This document shows, piece after piece, positions 54,696-64,000 of a stretch of 64,000 nucleotides of DNA (positions are counted from its first letter, which is position 1; every line of letters begins with the position of its first letter). The position numbers were made by a program, and so were the translations under genes. The stretch lies in NCBI GenBank assembly GCA_940337035.1, contig CALNHX010003558.1, forward strand, positions 82,898-146,897, in the 5' to 3' direction. Origin of the DNA: Agriotes lineatus. Taxonomy: Eukaryota > Arthropoda > Insecta > Coleoptera > Elateridae. The notes beneath the pieces are model-generated. The model saw nothing but the letters and a program-made list of their open reading frames with translations, was not told the DNA's origin and ran no database searches.

Positions 54696-55091
54696 ATGCC
54701 CATAGACAAATTTGGACGCCACTACCATAGCGCGCGCTACGGTTCTCATCGCAAACATATCTTTATGAAAGTTCAAAATGTAAACCGACTCCATATAGAG
54801 GTACCACTGCTGCTAGTGGGGCGTGGTTATGATGAAAGCGGATATTCCAAAATTTTCGGTAATAATGAGTACATTTTTCCTTTAACGATCGGTGAGATCA
54901 TAAGTGTTCAAGTCAACGGACCTTTGGTAGTATCACACATCAACGGCATCAAACACGACACGCTTGTCGGTAAGACATTGCGGCGAGGAGATAAACTGAA
55001 ATTCGAATCCATAAACACTAAGTTATACGTGCAACTGCTGCTTAAATGTCCCATAGCAGTCGATACAGCAACATTCGGCAATGAGTCCTAA
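54696..55091 (+). CDS. MPIDKFG-family protein 2 (131 aa)
   Basis: Start at ATG 54696; the frame extends 12 codons upstream only through a TTG. Begins MPIDKFGRHYH and contains GKTLRRGDKLKF followed by YVQLLLKCPIAV, matching the 132-aa protein at 46899-47297. The middle differs strongly. Its last 11 bases overlap the integrase start. Position in the core block suggests this is the ancestral member and the accessory gene a duplicate. Confidence 0.8.
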   Translation: MPIDKFGRHYHSARYGSHRKHIFMKVQNVNRLHIEVPLLLVGRGYDESGYSKIFGNNEYIFPLTIGEIISVQVNGPLVVSHINGIKHDTLVGKTLRRGDKLKFESINTKLYVQLLLKCPIAVDTATFGNES

Positions 55092-56010
55092 GGAGGATCT
55101 AGTTGCAGAACTTCACAAACCAGCGCGAAGAAATTTCAAGAGACGACGGGTGATTCTCAAAGGATTGCATGATTTACTACAAGCGGATTTGGTGGAGATG
55201 CAACCATATGCACGAAGCAATAAAGGTTATCGATACATTTTAGCTGTTATTAATGCGTTTTCTAAATACTTGTGGGCTCTCCCGGTAAAACGGAAAACGG
55301 GAAAAGATGTAGCAGCAGCTATGCGAAAAGTTCTTGCTAATATGAAGGTATCTCCAAAAAACGTACAAACCGATTTGGGAAAAGAATTTTATAACAGCGA
55401 TTTTCAAGCATTGATGCGACGTTACAAGATAAATCATTACAGCACGTATTCAACTATGAAAAGCAGCATCATAGAAAGATGTAACCGCACCCTTAAGAAC
55501 ATGATGTGGAAGCAGTTTAGTTTGCAAGGGTCCTACAAATGGTTGGACATTCTGCCCCAACTTTTAAGCAAATATAACACAACCAGGCATAGGACAACAG
55601 GTATGAAGCCGGCTGAAGTTAATCTTAAAAATGCCAAACGTCTGTTACACACCGTGTACAGCCACACAAAAACTGTAGATCCGACACCTCAAAAGTTTCA
55701 TAAAGGAGATTCTGTACGCATTAGTAAATATCGTTCGATATTTAGCAAGGGCTACACACCCAGCTGGAGCAACGAAATATTCAAAATAGCCACAGTGCGA
55801 CTTACAAATCCTACCACCTACAAACTCACCGATCAGGAAGGGCAAGAAATCAAAGGTGGATTTTACGAGCACGAATTACAGAAAACCAAACACTCGGACG
55901 TATACCTGGTAGAAAAGGTGTTGAAGAAGAAGGGTAATCAGCTTTACGTAAAGTGGTTGGGATTCGATAATCGTCACAATTCTTGGATATCCAAAAACAA
56001 TGTTGTATAA
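55081..56010 (+). CDS. retroviral-type integrase with C-terminal chromodomain
   Basis: 309 aa. The DDE core has D36 (QADLVEM), D98 (VQTDLGKEF) and E132 (IIERCNRTLK). An SH3-like basic domain (KFHKGDSVRISKYRSIF) follows, then a chromodomain over about 272-309 (YLVEKVLKKKG, LYVKWLGF, SWI). It inserts element DNA; the chromodomain would steer it to methylated histone H3, as in chromoviruses, fitting the satellite location of both copies. The N-terminal zinc finger of retroviral integrases is absent. The start overlaps the previous gene by 11 bases. Confidence 0.93.
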   Translation: MSPKEDLVAELHKPARRNFKRRRVILKGLHDLLQADLVEMQPYARSNKGYRYILAVINAFSKYLWALPVKRKTGKDVAAAMRKVLANMKVSPKNVQTDLGKEFYNSDFQALMRRYKINHYSTYSTMKSSIIERCNRTLKNMMWKQFSLQGSYKWLDILPQLLSKYNTTRHRTTGMKPAEVNLKNAKRLLHTVYSHTKTVDPTPQKFHKGDSVRISKYRSIFSKGYTPSWSNEIFKIATVRLTNPTTYKLTDQEGQEIKGGFYEHELQKTKHSDVYLVEKVLKKKGNQLYVKWLGFDNRHNSWISKNNVV

Positions 56011-56350
56011 CTTATTATGATTCTATAGAACTCTTTCAATAAAACACTTTTTTTTGTTTTACTACCATTTATTTTCTTTAAATAAAAACTTTTTTCTGTT
56101 TTACAGTAATTTATTATTGTAAATGCTAAACATGAGTGACTACAGTGTTAAATAACAAATATACTTGGTAATGCGGACCCAAACAATCAGATTTTTCGTA
56201 AAATTTAACTTACTACCTATATCATACAAGCTAGTGTTCTTAACCTATACTATAATTGCTATATACAATAACTAAACCTACAAAGTACAAGAAAGCCGTG
56301 TAGGACCTCTGCTGTTAAGTAATAACGAATACTGTTCCGCGAACATATTG
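56011..56350. other. convergent 3' region between integrase and polymerase
   Basis: 340 bp, AT-rich, no gene seen. AATAAA at about 56037 ends the integrase transcript. Several T-rich stretches with TTTATT could supply the poly(A) signal for the polymerase on the minus strand. Confidence 0.5.
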
Positions 56351-59300
56351 CTACGTCATCGTTTCGGCAATGCGCAGCAAGTTGTCTAGACGACTGTAAA
56401 CATCTATATCACGGTGACCCCACGCTAAGGTTTTGGTAGTATTAGGAATAAGGAAGCGTTTATCATCTCGCGAAGAAAGTGCAACCTTATTCATTAATTC
56501 GGTGTACATAGTGTGTAAATGGGAACGAAACACATACATCTGACAAAATACAACTTCCCTCTTGTTTTCGGCTACAGATTTATAAATTTCGGTGGTGAGG
56601 TGATTCCGAACAGCACTCTTTCTAACTCCCTTCGCCTTTTTGGCTTCCTTACCAACAGCGTTTACACAGTATGTTTTTGCACCGACCCCGTAATAGCTAC
56701 ACACAGCCACCCCAGCGTACTCATCCTTAAATTTGCCAACAACAGACTCGGTTCTCGAAATTCCGTGCAAACCATTCTTGTAATTTGATGTATCAAAGAG
56801 ATCAAGGTGCTTTTGCATGTCCGCGTAAAAATTTTCAGTAAAAATTTCCAGGATGAATGAGTCAGTGTCAGAATAGAGTAGAGACACATTACGGCCGTAT
56901 GTATGCTTCAAAAATTTGTAATAAAAATCGTACATTACCGTTTTCGAAAGATCTAAAACTGAGAAACCAACATAAATGGGTTTGTTATATAAAACCGACG
57001 TTCTGTTCATTTCCACTGCTATTAAATTTTCCCCAAACCGAATTCTATCTTTAAAGTTAGGTTTCGATATCAAAGCTTCTGCCCCCATTCTATTACCAAT
57101 TTTCTCCCAATGACTAATTAACTTTACAACAACCCTTTTGTCCACGTTTTCCATGGTTTTACCAAAGACGCTATTGTTAGCTAGTTTGAATGAATTTCGG
57201 TTAAATTCATTGTCAGACTGGTTACGTAAATTTGTGTTTAAATCGATGTAGGATCTGAGCCATGGAGATTGTCTAAACTTAAGTATTTTATGCGTTTTAA
57301 CCAAAATCAAGCCGGCCTCTAAACATTGCCTCAAATTTCTGTAGTGAATAATATAATTGTGTTTGTCATACAAATTTGGAATTAATTTTGCATTTTTAAA
57401 TTTTCCCTGTGGAGGCACCAATAGCTCGGGGCAAAAGGGGAAGTCATTGTGATCGTCATGTAAATTTTCAGGGTACCGCAAGTCAACTTCCAACACGTAC
57501 CCAGTATCTGAGTCGTCCAAAATTTGAAATACGTCAAAACTATCAATTTCCTCGTCAGTCAACCAAACAAAACCACCTTGCGGTAGAAACTGTCTCATAC
57601 TATGGCCATAAAGGTTGGTGGCGTCTAAAAACACAAGAAAAGAAGTGGGCTTTGAAGCGTCATAGTTACCCGCAAATTTATTGTTGGCAATAGCCTTTCG
57701 CCCGACACAAGTACTAACTCCCCCACGAATACCCTTTCTAAAAAAGTGAAACATATCCATATCCGTCAACAGTTCCAACTCAACCCCCGTATATTTTAAC
57801 ATGGCGTCCCAACTTAAACCGGGGGCGGTGAAGTACTGCGCCGGATCTAAATTATATTGATTTAAATAAAAATTGCGAAAGTTTTCGAAAACGTCTGCCA
57901 ATATAAACACGTCACATTTGAGGTAAACATCGGAATAGTCGCCCAACGTTTCACATTCGAAAGTTTTCCAGACCTTAACGGCACGCTCGTAATCGACCTC
58001 AGTAATATGCGTCTCGGTTAAATGATCATAAAACTGGGCGATTGTGGGCAACGCCGGCTCATCTAATTTTGTAAATGAATCCAGATACGAATAGGGAAAC
58101 ACACCTTTCTGTCTCATCAGTTCGAATTTGATGTCATGTCCGAATTGCTTATGAATTTCAACACACTGATCATCTGATAACGTGGCGGCCAGCGATGCTA
58201 AAGAAGAACTTAAAAATCGGTAACTATCTAAAAATCGAATTTGCATATAAACGTTTTTCCGTTTTCCGTCAACAACGACTTCATCTACCCAAAGACGTTT
58301 GCCAAATGAAATATATTTTTCCTTATTTTCTGGAATGACATCAAGCTCTTCGTTATTTTGAGCTAACTGTTTTACAAAAAGGTGGGAATCGTAATTTAAA
58401 TTGTGAAAAAATACGGGAATAAAATTTGGAAGTTTATAATTTAGATTGCAATTAGAATGGGCAGCTCCCCGATATTCTCCGGTCAAATGGTCGTGATCGC
58501 GAACCTTTACGTTCTCCTCTCCAAAAGGACGATTGCAAATATGACATGAAGCAGCATCCTTAAAATTTTGAATTTCTTGCGGAGCCAGAGGCTTGAGGGG
58601 TACAACATGCTTCAAACTGTTGGAATATAGCTCGCGAACGTCTCTGTCTAGACGTTCAACAAACACGTCCACAGCATCCTCACCCCTATAAATTTCGAAT
58701 TTGGATAGAGTATCATCAAAAGAACATTTCAAATAATACGCGAAAGAATACGGTTTGTGCTCGCACGTTTTGATCGTATAAGGTCTTTCGCGATCCGGCT
58801 CCTGATCCCCACCATCGACAGGTGATAAAACTGTCTCGAAATCTGCATAGATGCAAAATGGCACTTTCAATTGCTTATGATAATTATCAAATTTAAGAAT
58901 GTTCTGAGGCCTCACCTCCCCACACTTATCCGTGATCGGCTCTGTCGTAGGCAACTTTGTGCATACATGATTACAGTCAAAAAGCTTATGGTTCTCCAGA
59001 TGGGCATCGGTGCGAAAGTAATTTAGACAACCATTACAAAAATGTTTCGCATTGGCCCTAGCCGTTATTTGCCGCGAAACTAACCTAGACAAATCAGCGA
59101 TCCAACAGTAGTGGCTATTACCTTCGCCGTCTGTTAGAAGCAGTAAATTTATATGTCTCTTTTTTATACGTGGCGAATAGTACAGAGGTCCCACAACTTC
59201 ATATATGGTAATATCGTTTTGAAAAGTTTTTTCCAACGCGTATACATTTATAGAAAGTTGAGGGTTATTTTTTTCAAATTTAGAAATATCGCGCAATCTA

Positions 59301-60365
59301 ACAGGGAATTTAATGTCCTCAAAATTTAAAAAATCCCAGCAATCCGGATACGAACTCGTTCGATTAGACGGTCCATCTGGTTCGCAGAGGGCCGAGGTTA
59401 CCGCCCACCCGAAACAACGCTCGTCCTTGACGTTTTGGACGTTCACGATCGCTTTCTTGGTCTGAATCTGCTCCGGGAGCGGGATATACGAAGACGCCCG
59501 AAACGGATTGAATTTATTTATATTTAATTCTAGGTACAGCAGCTGCTTCAAGATCCACCCTGTAAACATTTTGCGGTTAGTAACATTAACAAGAATTACA
59601 ATTGTAATACACACCTGAATCGCGTTCCTCAAATTCGGACACCTTCTGGTCCAATATCCCCGTTAAATTATCATATAATTCGTTCAAGTCTGTACCGCGA
59701 GTTACCACCTCGTTGGTCGTATTAAAACTTTTGACGTCTTGTACATCTTGAGTCTCCAAAATAAAATACCCGAAAAGTTCGAAATTTAATTTTATACTGT
59801 TTAATTTGGTCAGTTGTCCTTCTATTAGACCTATAATTTTGTCTTTCAATTCCGTCATATATTCTACAACACTTATATGATAATTTTCCGTGGACACCCT
59901 GTAGCTGGCAACACGGGACTTGAAGGCGCTTGGAAGGGCTACCACTCCTTTCTCCAGGTGGATGACATCACACCGCCTCGTGTGACGATTGCTCCTCAGG
60001 TGTCCAACGAAACAAGTCCGACGAACATTTTCATCACACACGTCGCAGTATTGCGTCTTGGGGAGCTGTTCTGTTAAACCAAACGTTGGAAAACATGAAA
60101 CACTACAATAGAGACGCACTCACCACCGCTGGAGTCATTAGGTCTTGGACGTTTACTCGCCGATGGTCCCTCACCAGCTGCTACCGAAGCCTCCATAGCG
60201 TCACCTGTAGGAAACACACAATCGATATAATCAACAGCAATCACCACGTTTCCACTTACCACTCGTCGATGGGTGGCCCAGCTCGTGGCGACAGCTATCT
60301 CTTCGATGGCGAAACAAATTGTCAGCTCTGGTGAAGGACTCTCCACAAGCAGTGCACCTGAACAT
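56351..60365 (-). CDS. polB: protein-primed family B DNA polymerase, four exons
   Basis: Replicative polymerase. Exons by reading: 60365-60260, 60204-60124, 60070-59615, 59559-56351 (1283 codons before the stop). The introns are 55, 53 and 55 nt, all GT-AG; the last has a TTACTAAC branch site, the first a GTAAGT donor and TTTCCTACAG acceptor. Exon 1 opens MFRCTACGESF and encodes a C2HC finger; exon 3 has a C2H2 finger from YCDVC. Exon 4 shows exonuclease motifs (YADFETV, FFHNLNYDSH, YLKCDVFILAD), a CHICNRPF...DHDHLTG endonuclease-VII-like finger, and polymerase motifs DATNLYGHS, NSVFGKTMEN and YSDTDS. All catalytic residues are present. A single-exon reading from 59632 would lack the conserved N-terminus. 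Confidence 0.88.
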
Positions 60366-60392
60366 AATGGCAAATTAGTCTCGCGCAATCGG

Positions 60393-60400
60393 TTAATATA
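60393..60400 (-). promoter_or_regulatory. TATA-like element of the polymerase gene
   Basis: TATATTAA on the minus strand, 28 bases before the ATG at 60365. This predicts a start site almost at the ATG. Confidence 0.4.
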
Positions 60401-60611
60401 CTAATTGCGCGATTAGCTACCCAGCTCGAGGCTTACTATTCACAAACGCAATGAACACCTTTATTTATAAACACTGATTAACAAATTAAACCTCGAACGG
60501 ATTACCCAGGTGTCACCACGGGGAGGATTCGCTTTGGACACCCTGGAGAGGATAGGGGGGCAAGGTTATTTGTGTTAGAGGTGTATGATATGTTAAACGA
60601 TTATCTACTCG

Positions 60612-61811
60612 TTACTTAGCTTTTTTATCGAGCTCCTGACGTCTTGCACGAATCGCACTCTCCACAGCTAACAGATCTTCAATTAGCTCTAGCCTTGCTA
60701 ACGCAGCATTCTTAAAGATGTCCATGTTAGTTGCGCTGTGGCCGTGGCGGATCTTAGGTAAAGCAGCTATGCTTTTTAGGTACTCATCATGCATCGTCGC
60801 TTCTAGGCTGGCGGCTCGAATTTCTAGGGAGCTAATAACAATATAAGCTACTAAACTGGGAAAAGCACGTTCTAAACACCTTCAATGTTAAATAACATAT
60901 ATGGATAAAAAATAATATCTAATATACCTTAGATAGTGCTCTCCACTGCGAAGATCGGCAGCTTTCGCATCTATTGCATTCCGATTAGACACGTATTCAC
61001 GTTCGGCACGCTGGGATGGCGAAATGTCATCCATGTCTTCCTCCTGCGGGGTAGACGTAATCGACACCACAGTATCGATTACGTCACTCCCAGGGGCTAC
61101 AACAGCCACACCACCCGAAACCGGAGATGCCTGTACAATTACAGAAGGCACTGCGGCCACATTTTCCGAAGGTTGGATTGTTAGCCGCTTCGAAATTCGA
61201 CTGGTCGGTCGACTTGAGCCGGAGTCTATCTCCAAACCATCTACAAGGGTTGTAAACTCTTGCGCCGCACCGTCGCCGGAAGCCGCCTTTTCCAATGGAA
61301 TGTCGTCAAAATCGAACGCTTCCATAAACATTTCCGTTTGTGATAGATGCGGAGACTCAGATTGCATCGGAATATTTTGGAATTTTGGAGTAGACAGTTC
61401 ACCAACTGTCCTACTATCAAATGTGGATACATTTTCCACTTGAACCTGAAATTCTCCCGTTTTCTTGTCAGTCTCCACATTCATATTCTCTATATATTTC
61501 CTAAAATTGAATTTTGCCGGTTTTTTTTGTATTTTCTGACCTTTCTTTAAAGCTGATTTTAAAATTTTGCTCGAACCTTGGCTACTTGGAGAAATAATTT
61601 CGTAATTAGGAGCAATTAATACGTCACTTAAAACATTTATGGCGGCTGGCGGCAACCCCTGTGCGGAACTGGGGCGTGAAACGCTTGGTTCCGTGCAGGC
61701 GCAAAGTTTAACTTTACCCTTTTCCGATGTTTTCTTCAAGCTAAGCCTCGAGTATTTAGACATCTTTTTGGGTAGTAGAACACCTCTACAAGATTGGCAC
61801 ACAGTTGACAT
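60612..61811 (-). CDS. unknown two-exon protein (367 aa) upstream of the polymerase
   Basis: Exons 61811-60928 and 60831-60612, intron 96 nt (AAG/GTATAT donor, TTATTAG acceptor); the join keeps frame. The start is set at ATG 61811 (MSTVCQSCRG) because a TATAAAT box overlaps the earlier ATG at 61859. Residues CxxC and CAC in the first 40 may bind one zinc. The middle is low-complexity, Ser/Thr/Pro-rich with basic KKGQKIQKKP. The C-terminal 70 residues are a charged helix likely to form a coiled coil (ARLELIEDLLAVESAIRARR). No homologue is recognised; it looks like a scaffold or regulatory protein. Confidence 0.55.
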
Positions 61812-61857
61812 TGCAAAAGCAGGTAACAGAATGGTTTGCTGCAGCTTGGAGGTCTGC

Positions 61858-61864
61858 ATTTATA
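61858..61864 (-). promoter_or_regulatory. TATA box of the two-exon unknown gene
   Basis: TATAAAT on the minus strand, about 47 bases before the chosen ATG at 61811; it excludes the ATG at 61859 as a start for this promoter. Confidence 0.45.
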
Positions 61865-61930
61865 CGAAATGCGAAGGCCAACTTCAACTTTCAATATTAA
61901 TTTAATTACGATGCTAATTTCCTTAAAGAT

Positions 61931-62690
61931 ATAGCAAAATTTTATTAAGAAAAGTTATTCAGAATGTAAAATTAAACCACTGTATGAATTTTCGGAAATA
62001 TCTGATTACTTTGAAAAACTTCTCATTGTTTGCAATTATTGCGCTAAACCGAATTCTATTTTCAAAAGTGCTGCCTCGTTAGTTCATAATACGGCAAAAT
62101 TTTATTAAGAAAAGTTGTTCAGAATGAGAAACTATATCCCTCTGTGAATTTTCGCAAATATCTGATTACTTTGAAAAACTCTAATTGTCGGTAATTGTAC
62201 TAAAACGAAATTTATTTTCAAAAGTGCTGCCTCGTTAGTTCATAATACGGCAAAATTTTATTAAGAAAAGTTGTTCAGAATGAGAAACTATATCCCTCTG
62301 TGAATTTTCGCAAATATCTGATTACTTTGAAAAACTTCTCATTGTTTACAATTGCGCTAAACGAAATTTATTTTCAAAAGTGCTACCTCGTTAGTTCATA
62401 ATACGGCAAAATTTTATTAAGAAAAGTTGTTCAGAATGAGAAACTATTTCCCTCTGCGAATTTTCGCAAATATCTGATTACTTTGAAAAACTCTAATTGT
62501 CGGTAATTGTACTAAAACGAAATTTATTTTCAAAAGTGCTGCCTCGTTAGTTCATAATACGGCAAAATTTTATTAAGAAAAGTTGTTCAGAATGAGAAAC
62601 TATATCCCTCTGTGAATTTTCGCAAATATCTGATTACTTTGAAAAACTTCAATTGTCGCAAATTGTACATAAATTTTCCATTGATACACT
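61931..62690. repeat. 156-bp tandem repeat, about 4.8 copies
   Basis: Units begin with CGGCAAAATTTTATTAAG near 62091, 62247, 62403 and 62559, exactly 156 apart; the first, near 61931, is more diverged and about 160 bp. Units 2 and 4 share TCTAATTGTCGG, and units 1 and 3 share TTCTCATTGTTT, suggesting duplication as a dimer. No coding sign. Confidence 0.9.
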
Positions 62691-62992
62691 TGTTTACGAA
62701 CTTTTAAGCGGATCGATCCTGCCGCATTTGCAAGGGTCGTCTAAAAGTCGAAACAAACAAATAAAAGGAGCATTTGCCCGGATCAAAAAGATGTTTTTAA
62801 CATAGTGTAAATTTTCCATTGAAGTCAGTTGTTTACAGAAATGTAGATGCATCCTGCTGCATTTGCCCAGGTCGTCTCAAAGTCGAGGCAAAAAAATAAA
62901 AGGACCATTTGCCTGGGTCAAAGATGTTTTTAACATAAGTGTAAATTTTTCCATTGACGTCACTCTTGTTTACGAAGCAGAAATGCATTTGC
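62676..62992. repeat. ~135-bp direct repeat, about 2.3 copies
   Basis: Two diverged copies run from TTTTCCATTGA through GTTTAC, a GCATTTGC..GGTCGTCT segment and an AAATAAAAGGA run to ATGTTTTTAACAT. A third partial copy begins near 62948 and contains a TGACGTCA palindrome. No gene seen. Confidence 0.8.
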
Positions 62993-63521
62993 AAATAATA
63001 CTTCCAATTATGATTTGCACGACTTTTTTCATAACAAATTGTAGTTTGCATTATTACTAGGAAGCGAATTAACTATTGTTTTAAAAAATATTATTAGTCA
63101 CATGTATTTTTTAATTCATATCACTTTTAAAGTGCATGAATTATTTATTGATTATTACCGTTTTAAACAATGCCACCACGTCAATTAAACTTTACTACAA
63201 GTTATGCATTATTGGCTTTTCGCGTACTTATTAAAAATAATATGAATTAAAAATTACAGGTGACCTACCCTGCAGAAAGCAAATTTCACCATATGCAATT
63301 ATTATGCTACTTAAAATAAATAATTTAAATACATATTACAAAATATGCCGTGTCGGGTATTAAAAAACGTGTTTTTTTATGAGAAAGCTAATGCTGTTAC
63401 AAAAAATCAGTTAATTTAAAACTATGATTAGATAGCGCCGTAATTAGCAAACATTAAAAACTTGCTGCATAATTTCTCAACCCTTCCCTCCAAGTCGAGA
63501 TGTAGGTAGGAAAGATTTGGA
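62993..63521. other. AT-rich non-coding stretch
   Basis: I see no gene, RNA or clear repeat here. It forms the upstream region of the promoter at 63522. Confidence 0.5.
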
Positions 63522-63529
63522 TATAAAAG
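63522..63529 (+). promoter_or_regulatory. TATA box of the last gene in the window
   Basis: TATAAAAG, with a plausible initiator (TCACAGT) about 30 bases downstream near 63553. Confidence 0.6.
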
Positions 63530-63552
63530 CAGCCGCTGTTGCATTACAAAAT

Positions 63553-64000
63553 CACAGTTTCCTCAGCTGCAACAATCTGCTCCATTGGTAAGATATGTTT
63601 GTATATATGTTTTATTTTATATGTCCATGTCTTAAAATTCTTGTATCATCATTATTAAGATATTTGATTAGAATTTTTTTTGCATTGTACTGTTACTTCG
63701 CTATTATAAATTCTCAAACATTTTTCAGATAAAATCAGACCAGAGAAATGGGTAAGATGCTTGTTTTTTTTGTGTATTTTTAACAGTATACATGCAAGAA
63801 ATTTACAGATCAGTTTCTTGAAAGCGTCAAGTGCGGCCCAGTCCAGTCGCCTTTCGGTAATTTTTTTGTAAATTTTAATAGTTGACGTAATAAATTTTGA
63901 TAATTTTTTAGAGAAAGCTTTAATCGAATACGTCAAGGAAAAGTATAGGACTGTAAGAAAATTATATGTTCATAAATCCGGTTCACAATACATTTATTTT
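63553..64000 (+). CDS. multi-exon gene of very small exons, partial at right edge
   Basis: Predicted exons: a 5' UTR exon about 63553-63587 (donor GTAAGA), 63729-63751 with the start ATG at 63748, 63809-63856, and 63912-63952 (donor GTAAGA). Introns are 141, 57 and 55 nt. The three coding pieces join without a stop for 31 codons, starting MDQFLESVKC and ending IEYVKEKYRT; there is no signal peptide. The intron sizes match those of the polymerase gene, so it may belong to the Maverick. I do not recognise the protein. Phase agreement over three exons supports it, but each exon is too short for certainty. Confidence 0.55.

Larger units (their letters stand above)
44504..61930 (+). mobile_element. 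Maverick/Polinton (adintovirus-like) copy 2, nearly complete
   Basis: Starts AGTAGAGGGAAG immediately after a satellite monomer cut at CAACAGT. It contains all Maverick hallmarks: polymerase B, integrase, ATPase, protease, two capsid proteins, PLA2/core protein and DUF8207. All frames are open apart from programmed or spliced joins. I could not find an inverted copy of the left terminus before 64000, so the right end given here is the last gene I can assign to it; the element may continue and include the gene at 63.5 kb. Confidence 0.85.

Noticed and set aside
59560..59632. Polymerase start at the in-frame ATG near 59632
   Set aside because: That stretch is intron sequence by GT-AG and TACTAAC signals and would omit the conserved N-terminal region.
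60074..60388. 104-codon minus-strand frame
   Set aside because: It runs through two predicted introns and starts at TTG; the real exons use part of it and part of another frame.
44504..61930. Exogenous virus genome contaminating the assembly
   Set aside because: It is joined directly to the satellite with a clean terminus, and a second copy lies in another repeat; an integrated element is simpler, though activity as a virus remains possible.
63655..63936. 93-codon minus-strand frame at the right edge
   Set aside because: It is antisense to three exons with matching splice phases and has no recognisable domain.

Overview
The window looks like arthropod (probably insect) heterochromatin colonised by a Maverick/Polinton (adintovirus-like) DNA element. 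Evidence: spliceosomal introns, a non-LTR retrotransposon with an R1/I-type Cys-His tail, long satellite arrays, and a Maverick gene set (protein-primed DNA polymerase B, chromodomain integrase, A32-type ATPase, adenain-like protease, two capsid proteins, a PLA2/core protein and the arthropod DUF8207 protein). The host species cannot be named from the sequence.

Layout. 1-3525: end of a Maverick copy in reverse orientation, running off the left edge. 3526-4991: (GATGG)n. 4992-7013: (GATGC)n. 7014-44503: about 37 kb of a ~273-bp satellite arranged in ~16-17-kb super-repeats, each carrying the same 5'-truncated retrotransposon (9060-10617 and 26180-27736). 44504 to at least 61.9 kb: a second, nearly intact Maverick copy in forward orientation. 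61931-62992: two short tandem repeats. 63522-64000: promoter and first small exons of a gene leaving the window. The two Maverick copies are head to head; their shared ~3.5 kb are near-identical.

The Maverick copy has three blocks. (1) A terminal host-interaction cassette: a Pol III-type tRNA-like gene followed directly by a hairpin and a T6 stop; a membrane glycoprotein; a single-BIR IAP protein; two divergent paralogues of unknown function; three further unknown proteins; and a 74-aa PPP1R15/GADD34-like protein predicted to recruit PP1 against eIF2alpha phosphorylation. (2) A virion block: on the minus strand PLA2/core protein, protease, penton-like protein, a 51-aa protein, major capsid protein and a conserved 155-aa protein; on the plus strand packaging ATPase, DUF8207 protein, a second MPIDKFG-family protein and integrase. 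(3) A four-exon DNA polymerase B and a two-exon unknown gene, both minus strand.

The least expected features are translational and RNA-based. The protease has no in-frame AUG and is joined to the PLA2/core frame at a canonical A_AAA_AAC slippery heptamer. Three gene junctions are one-base stop-start overlaps (TAATG, TAATG, TGATG). The tRNA-like/hairpin unit resembles the tRNA-pre-miRNA transcripts of some herpesviruses. With the BIR and PPP1R15-like genes these suggest a real, recently active virus-like element rather than a bare transposon.
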